Shown: piece after piece, positions 6,970 to 14,657 of the stretch | Layout of the letters: each line of letters begins with the position of its first letter | How positions within the stretch are numbered: position 1 is the first letter of the stretch | NCBI GenBank assembly: GCA_944388615.1 | Contig: CALXJL010000009.1 | Location: 1 to 22,328, forward strand | Length of the DNA stretch: 22,328 nt | Source: an uncultured Clostridia bacterium | Lineage (GTDB): Bacteria > Bacillota > Clostridia > TANB77 > CAG-508 | Direction: 5' to 3' | Made by a program: the position numbers and the translations under genes | Notes under the pieces: generated by a model | Told to the model about the DNA's origin: nothing | Databases searched by the model: none | Seen by the model: the letters and a program-made list of their open reading frames with translations, nothing else

Positions 6970-7440
6970 ATGGATAAAAATAAAATATGTGTAATTTTTA
7001 TATTAGTAATAATTTTAATTATAGCTATTAATAAATATAGTTTAGCTAAGTATAAATCAGAAAATAATGCTATAGGAATGGTTAAGATAGCAAAACCAGT
7101 TTTAATAATAGAAAGGGGGAATGAAGTAAAAATAGATACGATAAATAGATCAGGAATTTATCTGTTTAGCATAAAAAATTATAATGATGTGATGGTAAAT
7201 GAAATAGATATGAAATATTATTTAGAAATTATAGGCTATGACAATGAAGATATAAATATAGATATATTTAAAAATGAAGAAAAAATTGAGTTTGTTAATT
7301 TTACAACACCAGAATACATTATTCCTCATAATGTAAAAGTAGAGGATAAATTTAAATTAGATATTAATTATAATAAAACTAATTTTACAAGACAAGTAAA
7401 TCAAAATATAGAGATAATATTACATAGTGAACAAATCTAA
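6970..7440 (+). CDS. Small exported protein, TasA/camelysin-like signal region
   Basis: About 156 residues. An N-terminal hydrophobic stretch ends in YSLAKYKSENNAIG, followed by VKIAKPVLIIE. The A-K-Y junction and the IAKP strand after it resemble the start of TasA/camelysin-type proteins and are echoed in the next gene. The remainder is predicted beta-rich and acidic (IDTINRSGIYLFSIKNY, then EIDMKYYLEI). Three starts are possible: GTG 6946, ATG 6952 and ATG 6970. I prefer 6970, which places the signal peptide at the very N-terminus after GGAGG with a 4-base spacer. It is third in the sortase operon. No sorting signal is seen at the C-terminus (NIEIILHSEQI). Function unknown beyond probable export. 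Confidence 0.65.
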   Translation: MDKNKICVIFILVIILIIAINKYSLAKYKSENNAIGMVKIAKPVLIIERGNEVKIDTINRSGIYLFSIKNYNDVMVNEIDMKYYLEIIGYDNEDINIDIFKNEEKIEFVNFTTPEYIIPHNVKVEDKFKLDINYNKTNFTRQVNQNIEIILHSEQI

Positions 7441-7452
7441 TATTTTATTTTT

Positions 7453-7491
7453 ATTATTAATGTATAAAATATAGTATTACATATTAATAAT
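7453..7491 (+). repeat. Imperfect inverted repeat between two sortase-cluster genes
   Basis: ATTATTAAT (7453-7461) pairs with ATTAATAAT (7483-7491). The stem continues inward as GTA (7462-7464) with TAC (7478-7480) across a 2-base bulge. It occupies most of the 71-base gap and has no T-run. It may be an mRNA-stability or attenuation element, or a chance AT-rich palindrome. Confidence 0.3.
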
Positions 7492-7511
7492 GAAAATAAT
7501 GAGGAGTAAAT

Positions 7512-7973
7512 ATGAAAAAAATAATTATTTTTGTATTAGTAATAGTATTAATATATCAATCAAAAATACATGCTAAATATATTTTTATAGAAAAAATAAA
7601 AATAGCCAATATTAATATAAATAAAAATAATATAAAGAATAAAATAGATGAAAAAAAAGATACTAAACTAGAAACAGATAAAAATCTAGTAGAGGAAGCG
7701 GAAACAATAGATATTGATGAAAATCCACCACAATATAGTATTAAAGAGGAAATATTGAAAGATGGAAGAATAAAAAAGATTATAACAACTAATGAGGAAA
7801 TATTGGTACCTGAGGGATGGAAAAGGCAAACTACAAATAGTATATCAAAAATTTACTATGAAAATACTGAAGAAAATATTGAATTGATTGATTTAAAAGG
7901 TAATTCTACAAAATGTAACATTATAGTAGATAACTGTTCTTTTGTTTTTAAAAATATGGATATAAAAGATTAA
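7512..7973 (+). CDS. Small exported lysine-rich protein of the sortase cluster, unknown function
   Basis: 153 residues. A cleavable-looking signal peptide (KKIIIFVLVIVLIYQ) is followed by HAKYIFIEKIKIANINI, which repeats the A-K-Y then K-I-A pattern of the preceding protein, suggesting a shared export or recognition signal. A charged linker rich in K, D and E (about 38-75) leads to a C-terminal part with EEILKDGRIKKIITTN and VPEGWKR. No catalytic motif is recognised. GAGGAG (7501-7506), 5 bases before the ATG, fixes the start. It is the last gene before the next promoter (7981-8010), so it probably ends the sortase operon; no terminator is visible in between. Confidence 0.65.
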   Translation: MKKIIIFVLVIVLIYQSKIHAKYIFIEKIKIANININKNNIKNKIDEKKDTKLETDKNLVEEAETIDIDENPPQYSIKEEILKDGRIKKIITTNEEILVPEGWKRQTTNSISKIYYENTEENIELIDLKGNSTKCNIIVDNCSFVFKNMDIKD

Positions 7974-7980
7974 ATGAATA

Positions 7981-8010
7981 TTGACATCACAATATGCAAA
8001 ACTATATAAT
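7981..8010 (+). promoter_or_regulatory. Consensus sigma-A promoter for the CorC-like gene
   Basis: TTGACA (7981-7986) and TATAAT (8005-8010) are both perfect consensus hexamers with an 18-base spacer. This is the strongest-looking promoter in the window and starts a new transcription unit of two genes ending at the terminator 11141-11178. Confidence 0.75.
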
Positions 8011-8071
8011 AAATAACATAATAATTATAAAAAACTTATAATTAAATAATATAATGAGAAGAGGAAGAACA

Positions 8072-9367
8072 GTGTTAACACAAATAGTACTTTTAATAAT
8101 ATTAATTTTAATGAATGGTTATTTTGCATTAATGGAAATGGCTTTTATATCAATAAATGATGCTAAAATAGATAAAAAAGCAAAAGAAGGAGATAAAAAA
8201 GCAATACAAATAAAAAATATGCTAGATAATCCTAGTAGTTTTTTAGCCACAATTCAAATAGGAATAACTATTGTAGGATTTTTAACAAGTGCATTTGCCT
8301 CTGAAACATTTGCTGAAGTATTAGCACCTATATTAAATAATTTAATACCAAGTATTAGTTTAGATGTTTGGAAAAATATAGCAATAATAGTAATAACTAT
8401 TATATTATCTTTCTTTACTTTAGTATTTGGGGAATTAGTACCAAAAAGAATAGCGATGAAATATTGCGAGAAAATAGCATATTGGACAATTGGATCTGTA
8501 AGAGCAATTGCTACATTTACATCACCCTTTGTAAAATTATTAACTAAAACAACTAATTTAGTATCAAAATTATTTGGAGTAACTGAACAAGACGAGGAAA
8601 TTGTAACAGAAGAAGAAATTAAAATGATGGTTGAAGAAGGGGAAGAAAAAGGTACAATAGATCAAGAAGAAAAAGAATTTATAAATAATATATTTGAATT
8701 TGATGATATAACCACATCAGAAATAATGACTCCAAGAACAGATATATTTGCAATAGATATAAAATCTGATTTATTAACAGAATTAAAAGCAATAGATGAA
8801 TATAAATATAGTAGAATCCCTGTATATGAGGAAAGTATAGATGATATAAAAGGAATTTTATATATAAAAGACTTAATAAAAAAATTAGCTCATGATGATA
8901 AAAATAATATAGAAGAACTAATTAGAAAACCATATTTTGTTCCAGAAAACAAGCCTATTAATGAATTATTTAAAGAATTTAAGAAGAGTAAAAATCATAT
9001 AGCAATAGTTGTAGATGAATATGGAGGAACAGCAGGATTAATAACATTAGAAGATGTATTAGAAGAATTAGTAGGTAATATATTTGATGAATATGATGAT
9101 ATAGAAAATGATTATTCTAAAATAGATGAGAACACATATGCAATAAAAGGTACGATTAATATACATGATTTGAAAAAATTACTAGAAATAGAAATACCGG
9201 ATGGAGATTATGAAACATTATCTGGATATTTAATTAATTTATTAGGAAGGGTGCCTAATGATGATGAAAAACCAACTGTAGAAACAGAAAATATGACTTA
9301 TAAAATTGAAAAATGTGAAGATAAGAGAATTATATGGGTAAAAGCATGTAGAAATAGAGAATTATAA
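8072..9367 (+). CDS. CorC/HlyC-type membrane protein (CNNM + CBS pair + CorC_HlyC domain)
   Basis: Hemolysin-C/UPF0053 family. The N-terminal CNNM membrane domain (about 1-180) has four hydrophobic helices, with MNGYFALMEMAF and VFGELVPKRIAMKY as its signature stretches. A CBS pair (about 195-320) follows, with SEIMTPRTDIFAI and YGGTAGLITLEDVLEELVG. The C-terminal CorC_HlyC domain (about 345-425) begins near YAIKGTINIHDL. Members are linked to Mg2+ (or Co2+) efflux or tolerance; transport activity here is inferred. The frame opens at ATG 8054, which has no Shine-Dalgarno, whereas GTG 8072 has GAGGA 6 bases before it and places the membrane helix at the N-terminus, so I use 8072 (431 residues). 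It shares a transcript with the WG-repeat gene 33 bases downstream. Confidence 0.9.
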   Translation: MLTQIVLLIILILMNGYFALMEMAFISINDAKIDKKAKEGDKKAIQIKNMLDNPSSFLATIQIGITIVGFLTSAFASETFAEVLAPILNNLIPSISLDVWKNIAIIVITIILSFFTLVFGELVPKRIAMKYCEKIAYWTIGSVRAIATFTSPFVKLLTKTTNLVSKLFGVTEQDEEIVTEEEIKMMVEEGEEKGTIDQEEKEFINNIFEFDDITTSEIMTPRTDIFAIDIKSDLLTELKAIDEYKYSRIPVYEESIDDIKGILYIKDLIKKLAHDDKNNIEELIRKPYFVPENKPINELFKEFKKSKNHIAIVVDEYGGTAGLITLEDVLEELVGNIFDEYDDIENDYSKIDENTYAIKGTINIHDLKKLLEIEIPDGDYETLSGYLINLLGRVPNDDEKPTVETENMTYKIEKCEDKRIIWVKACRNREL

Positions 9368-9400
9368 TATATTTTTGTACAAGAGAGGAATGGTTATTAT

Positions 9401-11134
9401 ATGAAAAAAAGTAATGTAGTAAAAATAGTAATAGGTTGTATTGTAATTCTATTAATAATAGGAATTATTTCTATAAAAGCTTTAACAAATAATAAACAGA
9501 CCATAGACATAGCAGAAAACTATTTATTGTTAAAACAAGATAATAGATATGGTGTTATTGATAAAAACGGATCAATTATAATAGAGCCTCAGTATGAAAT
9601 GATACAAATACCAAATCCTGAAAAGCCTGTATTTGTTTGTTTATTTGATTATAATAATGATACAATGGAGTATAAAACTAAAGTGTTAAATGATAAAATG
9701 GAACAGATATATACAACATTTAGTGATATTAATGCAATACAAATAAAAAATAACACAGAAAAATATTCATATCAAACACAAGTATTAAAATATAAAGAAA
9801 ATGATAAATATGGAATTTTATCAATAGATGGAAAAAAAATAACAGATGCTAAATATGATGAAATAGAGAGTGTAGCGTATAAAACCAATGTATTAGCAGT
9901 AAAACAAAACGATAAATACGGAGTTATAAACACAAAAGGAAAAACTATAGTAAATTGTGAATATGATACAATATCAGCAGATTACTATTATAATGATAAT
10001 TCTAAATATGAATATGCAGGATATATAGTAAGCGTGAAAACTGATAATGGTTACAGGTATGGATATATAAAATATGATGGAAAAGTATTATTAAAACCAG
10101 AATATACTCAAATAGACAGAATACCATTAGAAGAAGAGGAAAAACAAATATATTTAATAGCATATAAGGATGGACAAGCTGGTTTGATAAAAAATAAAAG
10201 TATAGTACTAGATCATGAATATGAAAGTATAGAATATAATGGTGAAAATAATGTACTAACAATTGGAAGGGCTAGAAAATATGGTGTGACAGATTTAAAG
10301 GGAAAAATTATATTACCATTAGAATATGATGAAATTGATGTAGTTGGTAATTGCATACGAACAACTAAAAATCAAGAAAATAAAATTTTTGATATTAATG
10401 GAAATGAACAGGGAAATGTAGATTATATTAATATAATAAATACAGATAGTCAGTATAAAGTTGTTGTAAATAGTGAAAATAAGTTTGCTATAATTAATGA
10501 AAAAAATGAAAAAATCATAGATTACAATTATGACTATATAGAGTATTTATTTGGAGAATATTTCATAGTAACATCAAATGAAAAAGTTGGAATAATTAAT
10601 ATAAATAATAACTATGTTGTAGAGCCAAAATATGATTCAATACAAAAAGTTGATAATACAAATGTTGTACAAGCAATAAATGCTGCTGAAGATATAATGG
10701 ATTTATATAATAAAAATTTAGAATTAACAGTATCTATGAAAAATTCAATACTAATAAAAGAAGACGAATATATAAAAGTAGTATCAGACAACAATATGGA
10801 ATATTTAAATTATGATGGTGATAAACAAAATAATACACAAGTTCTAAAAGGAAATAACATATTCGCATATAGACAAGGTGAAAAATGGGGATTCGCAGAT
10901 GGAAATGGCGAAATAAAAGTAGAATGTAAGTACGAAATGGTTACAGAATTTAATGATAAAGGATTTGCAGGAATAAAAGAAAATGGAGTTTGGGGTATTA
11001 TTAATACAGATGGACAAATTATAGTTGAACCTAAATATAAAATAGACTCAGTAAATCCAGATTTTATAGGGGAATATTATAGAGTAGATACAGCATATGG
11101 AAGAATATATTATAGTAATGAAGTTACTGAATAA
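9401..11134 (+). CDS. Membrane-anchored WG-repeat protein
   Basis: 577 residues. One N-terminal transmembrane helix (about 7-28) is followed by an extracytoplasmic array of about eleven WG-type repeats. Each has a core such as RYGVIDKNGSIIIEPQY, KYGILSIDGKKITDAKY, KYGVTDLKGKIILPLEY or VWGIINTDGQIIVEPKY. WG repeats form beta-hairpin or propeller-like scaffolds whose ligands are mostly unknown; a cell-surface binding role is inferred. Repeats in the middle (about 330-350 and 430-490) are degenerate, and a helical insertion (INAAEDIMDLYNKNLEL) interrupts the array. AGAGAGG lies 12 bases before the ATG, slightly far. The gene is co-transcribed with the CorC-like gene and is closed by a strong terminator. 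Confidence 0.85.
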   Translation: MKKSNVVKIVIGCIVILLIIGIISIKALTNNKQTIDIAENYLLLKQDNRYGVIDKNGSIIIEPQYEMIQIPNPEKPVFVCLFDYNNDTMEYKTKVLNDKMEQIYTTFSDINAIQIKNNTEKYSYQTQVLKYKENDKYGILSIDGKKITDAKYDEIESVAYKTNVLAVKQNDKYGVINTKGKTIVNCEYDTISADYYYNDNSKYEYAGYIVSVKTDNGYRYGYIKYDGKVLLKPEYTQIDRIPLEEEEKQIYLIAYKDGQAGLIKNKSIVLDHEYESIEYNGENNVLTIGRARKYGVTDLKGKIILPLEYDEIDVVGNCIRTTKNQENKIFDINGNEQGNVDYINIINTDSQYKVVVNSENKFAIINEKNEKIIDYNYDYIEYLFGEYFIVTSNEKVGIININNNYVVEPKYDSIQKVDNTNVVQAINAAEDIMDLYNKNLELTVSMKNSILIKEDEYIKVVSDNNMEYLNYDGDKQNNTQVLKGNNIFAYRQGEKWGFADGNGEIKVECKYEMVTEFNDKGFAGIKENGVWGIINTDGQIIVEPKYKIDSVNPDFIGEYYRVDTAYGRIYYSNEVTE

Positions 11135-11140
11135 CAAAAG

Positions 11141-11178
11141 AAAATAGTATGAACAACAGTTAGCTCATACTATTTTTT
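11141..11178 (+). terminator. Rho-independent terminator after the WG-repeat gene
   Basis: AAAATAGTATGA (11141-11152) and TCATACTATTTT (11165-11176) form a perfect 12-bp stem with a 12-base loop, ending in a T6 run (11173-11178). Confidence 0.85.
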
Positions 11179-11227
11179 ATAAGATGGAAAAAATTGTAAA
11201 TATAATAATAGAAAAGGATGAAGAAAA

Positions 11228-12475
11228 ATGTATGGTAGTCTAGGAATAAGTAAAAATGTTATAGAATTAGCGGAAAGAGCTGAGAAAGAGATAAAAAATG
11301 AATTTGAAGAAATAGATAGAATTTGTGAATTAAATAGTCTAAAAGTATTAAAGGCTTTTAAAAAATATAATGTTTCAGAAGTGCATTTTAATAGTACAAC
11401 AGGTTATGGATATTCTGATATAGGAAGAGATGTAATTGAAAATATATTTGCAGATATATTTGAGACAGAAGATGCTTTAGTAAGAAGTCAATTTATCTCT
11501 GGAACGCATGCATTAACTGTGGCATTATTTGCACTACTTAGACCAGGAGATACAATGCTTAGTATTAATGGAAAACCATATGATACTTTGGATGAAGTAA
11601 TAGGCATAGTTGAAAATAAGAGTTCTTTAAAATCATTTGGAATAAAATTTGAACAAATAGATTTAGTAAATGATGATTTTGATTATGAAAAAATAGAATC
11701 TAGATTGAAGCAATCTAAAATTAAATTAATAGAAATACAAAGATCAAAAGGATATTCTAATAGAAAAAGTATAAGTATAGAAAAGGTAGAGAAAGTAATA
11801 CAACATATTAGAAATATAGATAAAGATGTAATTATTATGATAGATAATTGTTACTGTGAATTTGTTGGAGATAAAGAACCAACACAGGTAGGAGCAGATA
11901 TTGTAGTTGGATCATTAATAAAGAATCTAGGAGGAGGAATTGCTCCTAATGGTGCATATATAGTAGGCAAAAAAGAATTGGTAGAATTAGCAGGAGAAAG
12001 ATTAACAGTACCAGGCGAAGGTAAAGAAGTAGGACCAACATTAGGAATTAATAAATACATATTACAAGGATTATTTATGGCACCATCTGTTGTTGCAAAT
12101 AGTTTAAAAACAGCAGTATTAGCAAGTAAAATGTTGGAAAATATTGGATATAAAGTTGAGCCTAGATATAATGAAAAAAGAGCAGATATTATTCAGACAG
12201 TAGAATTTGGAAAAGAAGATAAATTAATTAAGTTTTGTCAAGGTATACAAATGTGCTCTCCAATTGATTCTAATTCAATACCAGAGCCTTGGGACATGCC
12301 TGGATATACAGATAAAGTGATAATGGCAGCAGGAAGTTTCACACAAGGATCGTCAATAGAACTATCATGTGATGGACCAATACGTAGCCCATATATAGCA
12401 TTTTTACAAGGAGGTCTAACATATCAATATGGAAAAATAGGTGTAATGAGAGCTATAGAAAATATAATAGATTAA
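11228..12475 (+). CDS. Methionine gamma-lyase/aluminium-resistance (YnbB) family PLP enzyme
   Basis: 415 residues of the PLP-dependent fold-type I family annotated as methionine gamma-lyase family or aluminium resistance protein (YnbB in Bacillus). Motifs in order: FNSTTGYGYSDIGRD (55-68), RSQFISGTHAL (86-96), IMIDNCYCEF with the pyridine-binding D206 (about 203-212), and VVGSLIKNLGGGIAP with the Schiff-base K232. The C-terminus, CDGPIRSPYIAFLQGGLTY, is also family-typical. The true reaction is not settled for this group; a C-S lyase or related role is inferred. AAGGA lies 9 bases before the ATG. The gene follows a terminator and opens an operon with the flavoprotein (14-base gap) and the YigZ-family gene. 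It appears intact. Confidence 0.92.
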   Translation: MYGSLGISKNVIELAERAEKEIKNEFEEIDRICELNSLKVLKAFKKYNVSEVHFNSTTGYGYSDIGRDVIENIFADIFETEDALVRSQFISGTHALTVALFALLRPGDTMLSINGKPYDTLDEVIGIVENKSSLKSFGIKFEQIDLVNDDFDYEKIESRLKQSKIKLIEIQRSKGYSNRKSISIEKVEKVIQHIRNIDKDVIIMIDNCYCEFVGDKEPTQVGADIVVGSLIKNLGGGIAPNGAYIVGKKELVELAGERLTVPGEGKEVGPTLGINKYILQGLFMAPSVVANSLKTAVLASKMLENIGYKVEPRYNEKRADIIQTVEFGKEDKLIKFCQGIQMCSPIDSNSIPEPWDMPGYTDKVIMAAGSFTQGSSIELSCDGPIRSPYIAFLQGGLTYQYGKIGVMRAIENIID

Positions 12476-12489
12476 AGGAATGTAGTTTT

Positions 12490-13774
12490 ATGAAAGTTAT
12501 AGTAATAGGTGGAGGTCCTGCACGGAATGATGAGTGCGATTACATCAGCAAATCAAGGGAATAATGTTATATTAATAGAAAAACAAAATATGCTTGGAAA
12601 AAAATTATTAATAACTGGTAAAGGAAGATGTAATATAACAAACAATATTCCAATTGAAGATTTTATAAAAAATATACCTGGAAATGGAAAATTTATGTAT
12701 AGTGCTTTTGCAAAATATAATAATAGAGATATAATAAAGTTTTTAAATGATAATGGACTTAAAACAAAGGTAGAAAGAGGAGATAGAGTATTTCCGTGCT
12801 CTAATAAATCCAAAGATGTATTAGAAGTTTTTATAAAAGAAATAAAAAAACTCAATATAAAAGTAATGCTTAATTGTAGAGTAACAAAAATATTAACAAT
12901 TGAAAAAAGAGTTAGTGGTGTTGAAATTAGTAGAAATGGTAATACTGAACAATTATCTGCAGATAAAATAATAATTGCAACAGGAGGAAAAAGTTATCCA
13001 TTAACAGGTTCTACAGGAGATGGATATGAAATGGCAAAAAAATTAGGACATTCAATTACTAAAATTAGACCATCACTGGTTCCAATGGAATGTAGTAATA
13101 AAGATACAAAATATAATATTTCATCATTAGATATGAGTAGACAAATGCAAGGTCTTAGTCTTAAAAATGTAAAAATAACAGTACTTGATCTAGAAAAACA
13201 AAAAAATATATATACTGATTTTGGAGAGATGATTTTTACACATTTTGGTGTATCTGGTCCAATAATATTAAGTACCTCAGCGATTTTAGTTAGATATAAA
13301 GAAGTAGAAAGACTATTTAATAACAATAAAATAAAGTTAGTAATAGATTTAAAACCTGCATTAAAGGATGAACAGTTAGATTTAAGATTACAACGAGACT
13401 TTTTACAAAATAAGAATAAATTATTTAAAAATGGATTAGATAATTTATTACCACAAAAGATGATTAATACAATAATACAAATAAGTAATATAGATGGAAA
13501 TAGACCGATCAATACTATTACAAAAGAAGAAAGGAAAAGATTAGGTTATATTTTAAAAAATTTTGAGTTTTCGATTAAGGGGTTTAGATCTATAGATGAG
13601 GCGATAATAACGAGTGGAGGAATAAATATTAAAGAAATAAATCCAAATACTATGGAATCTAAATTAATAAAAGGTTTATATTTTGCAGGTGAAATTATAG
13701 ATGTGGATGCATACACAGGAGGTTTTAATTTACAAATAGCATATTCAACAGGATATACTGCAGGAATTAGTTAA
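12490..13774 (+). pseudogene. BaiN/HI0933-family FAD-dependent oxidoreductase, interrupted by a single-base (+1) frameshift
   Basis: Starting at ATG 12490 (AAAGGAA 9 bases upstream) the protein opens MKVIVIGGGPA, the FAD-binding GxGxxG strand-loop. The next codon is CGG (12523-12525), after which this frame runs out of homology and stops 11 codons later. Skipping C12523 restores GGA ATG ATG AGT, so the motif reads GGGPAGMMSAITSANQG, followed by LIEKQNMLGKKLLITGKGRC, the family hallmark. The remainder is full length, with ATGGKSYPLTGSTGDGYEMA and a C-terminal LYFAGEIIDVDAYTGGFNLQ. The joined product has 427 residues, normal for the family of predicted flavin oxidoreductases (some reduce bile-acid intermediates; substrate here unknown). 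Without frameshifting, only a start lacking the FAD loop would be used, giving a non-functional enzyme. Confidence 0.92.
12523..12525 (+). other. Frameshift site in the flavoprotein gene: in-frame CGG followed by A
   Basis: The order is CCT GCA CGG AAT; reading one base later gives GGA ATG ATG. The restored Gly is the last glycine of the FAD-binding motif. GGAGGT (12511-12516) ends 6 bases before CGG, like an internal Shine-Dalgarno, but it also simply encodes the motif's glycines. Confidence 0.85.
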
Positions 13775-13785
13775 GGAGATAAATA

Positions 13786-14418
13786 ATGTTTAAAACAATA
13801 GTTGAAAATAATACAGCAGAAATTGTAGAAAAAAAATCAAAATTCATAGCAAATATATTTTATATAGAAAGTGTATTAGATGCAGAAAATAAAATTAAAG
13901 AAATTAAGAAAAAATACTATGATGCGAGACATAATTGTTATGCTTTTTCTGTACTAGATAATGATACTATTATAAATAGAAGTAGTGATGATGGGGAACC
14001 AAGTGGAACAGCAGGTGCACCTATGCTTAATTTACTAGTGAAAAATAACTTAGTAAATGTATTAGTAGTTGTTACAAGATATTTTGGAGGAATACTTTTA
14101 GGCACAGGAGGACTAGTTAGAGCTTACACGACTGCAACAATGAATGTAATTCAAAAATGTGATATTGTATTACAAGAAAAAGGAGAAGAATTAAAAGTTG
14201 AAATTTCATATGATGAATTTGAAAAATTTAAGTATTATTGTAAAATAAATAATATAAATATAATAAATATAGACTATGGTGAAAATGTACAAGTGTATAT
14301 AGAAACAAATGAACAAGAAAAAAATAAAATTCTACAAGAAAAAGAGAAAAGAAAATTACAGATATTGGATATATTTGTAATCAGAGAAAAGTATATTAAA
14401 AAAAACACTGAAAAATAA
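13786..14418 (+). CDS. YigZ/IMPACT family protein
   Basis: 210 residues. The UPF0029/IMPACT domain occupies about 1-125: KSKFIANIF, ARHNCYAFSV, then the family signatures DDGEPSGTAGAPML and VTRYFGGILLGTGGLVRAY. A smaller C-terminal domain (about 135-205) completes the usual YigZ length. In bacteria its role is unclear; eukaryotic IMPACT regulates translation stress signalling, and a ribosome- or RNA-linked role is inferred only by homology. AAGGAG (13773-13778) overlaps the preceding stop codon, so the gene is translationally coupled to the flavoprotein gene. It is the last gene of the operon; downstream lies a purine-rich stretch and then the spo0A promoter. Confidence 0.92.
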   Translation: MFKTIVENNTAEIVEKKSKFIANIFYIESVLDAENKIKEIKKKYYDARHNCYAFSVLDNDTIINRSSDDGEPSGTAGAPMLNLLVKNNLVNVLVVVTRYFGGILLGTGGLVRAYTTATMNVIQKCDIVLQEKGEELKVEISYDEFEKFKYYCKINNINIINIDYGENVQVYIETNEQEKNKILQEKEKRKLQILDIFVIREKYIKKNTEK

Positions 14419-14477
14419 ACGAAAAGAAAAAGAAAAGGAAAAAAAATCCAAAAAAAGGAAAAATTTTCCAAAAACTA

Positions 14478-14506
14478 TTGCAAAAGCTTAAAAATGGTAT
14501 TATAAT
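14478..14506 (+). promoter_or_regulatory. Sigma-A promoter for spo0A, with a long leader
   Basis: TTGCAA (14478-14483) and TATAAT (14501-14506) have a 17-base spacer. Transcription would begin near 14513, leaving a leader of about 145 bases. An AGTCGAC at 14625-14631 matches 5 of 7 positions of the Spo0A box TGTCGAA and could allow autoregulation, but it is weak. I did not find a convincing sigma-H promoter. Confidence 0.55.
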
Positions 14507-14657
14507 TCAATAGTGACTTTTAAAGAATAAAACAAAATAAATAATAAAAAGAACAGTAATTAAAATAATAGAATAAAATAGATATTAGAGAATATATTTG
14601 TAGAATTATAGATCACAAAAGAAAAGTCGACCAATATTATTTATGAGGGGGAAAAAC

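Noticed and set aside
6328..7973. LPxTG-type sorting signals in the three exported proteins
   Set aside because: I searched the C-termini by eye and found neither the motif nor a hydrophobic segment with basic tail.
14419..14463. Rho-independent terminator after the YigZ-family gene
   Set aside because: GGAAAAATTTTCC leaves almost no loop and is not followed by a T-run on the plus strand.
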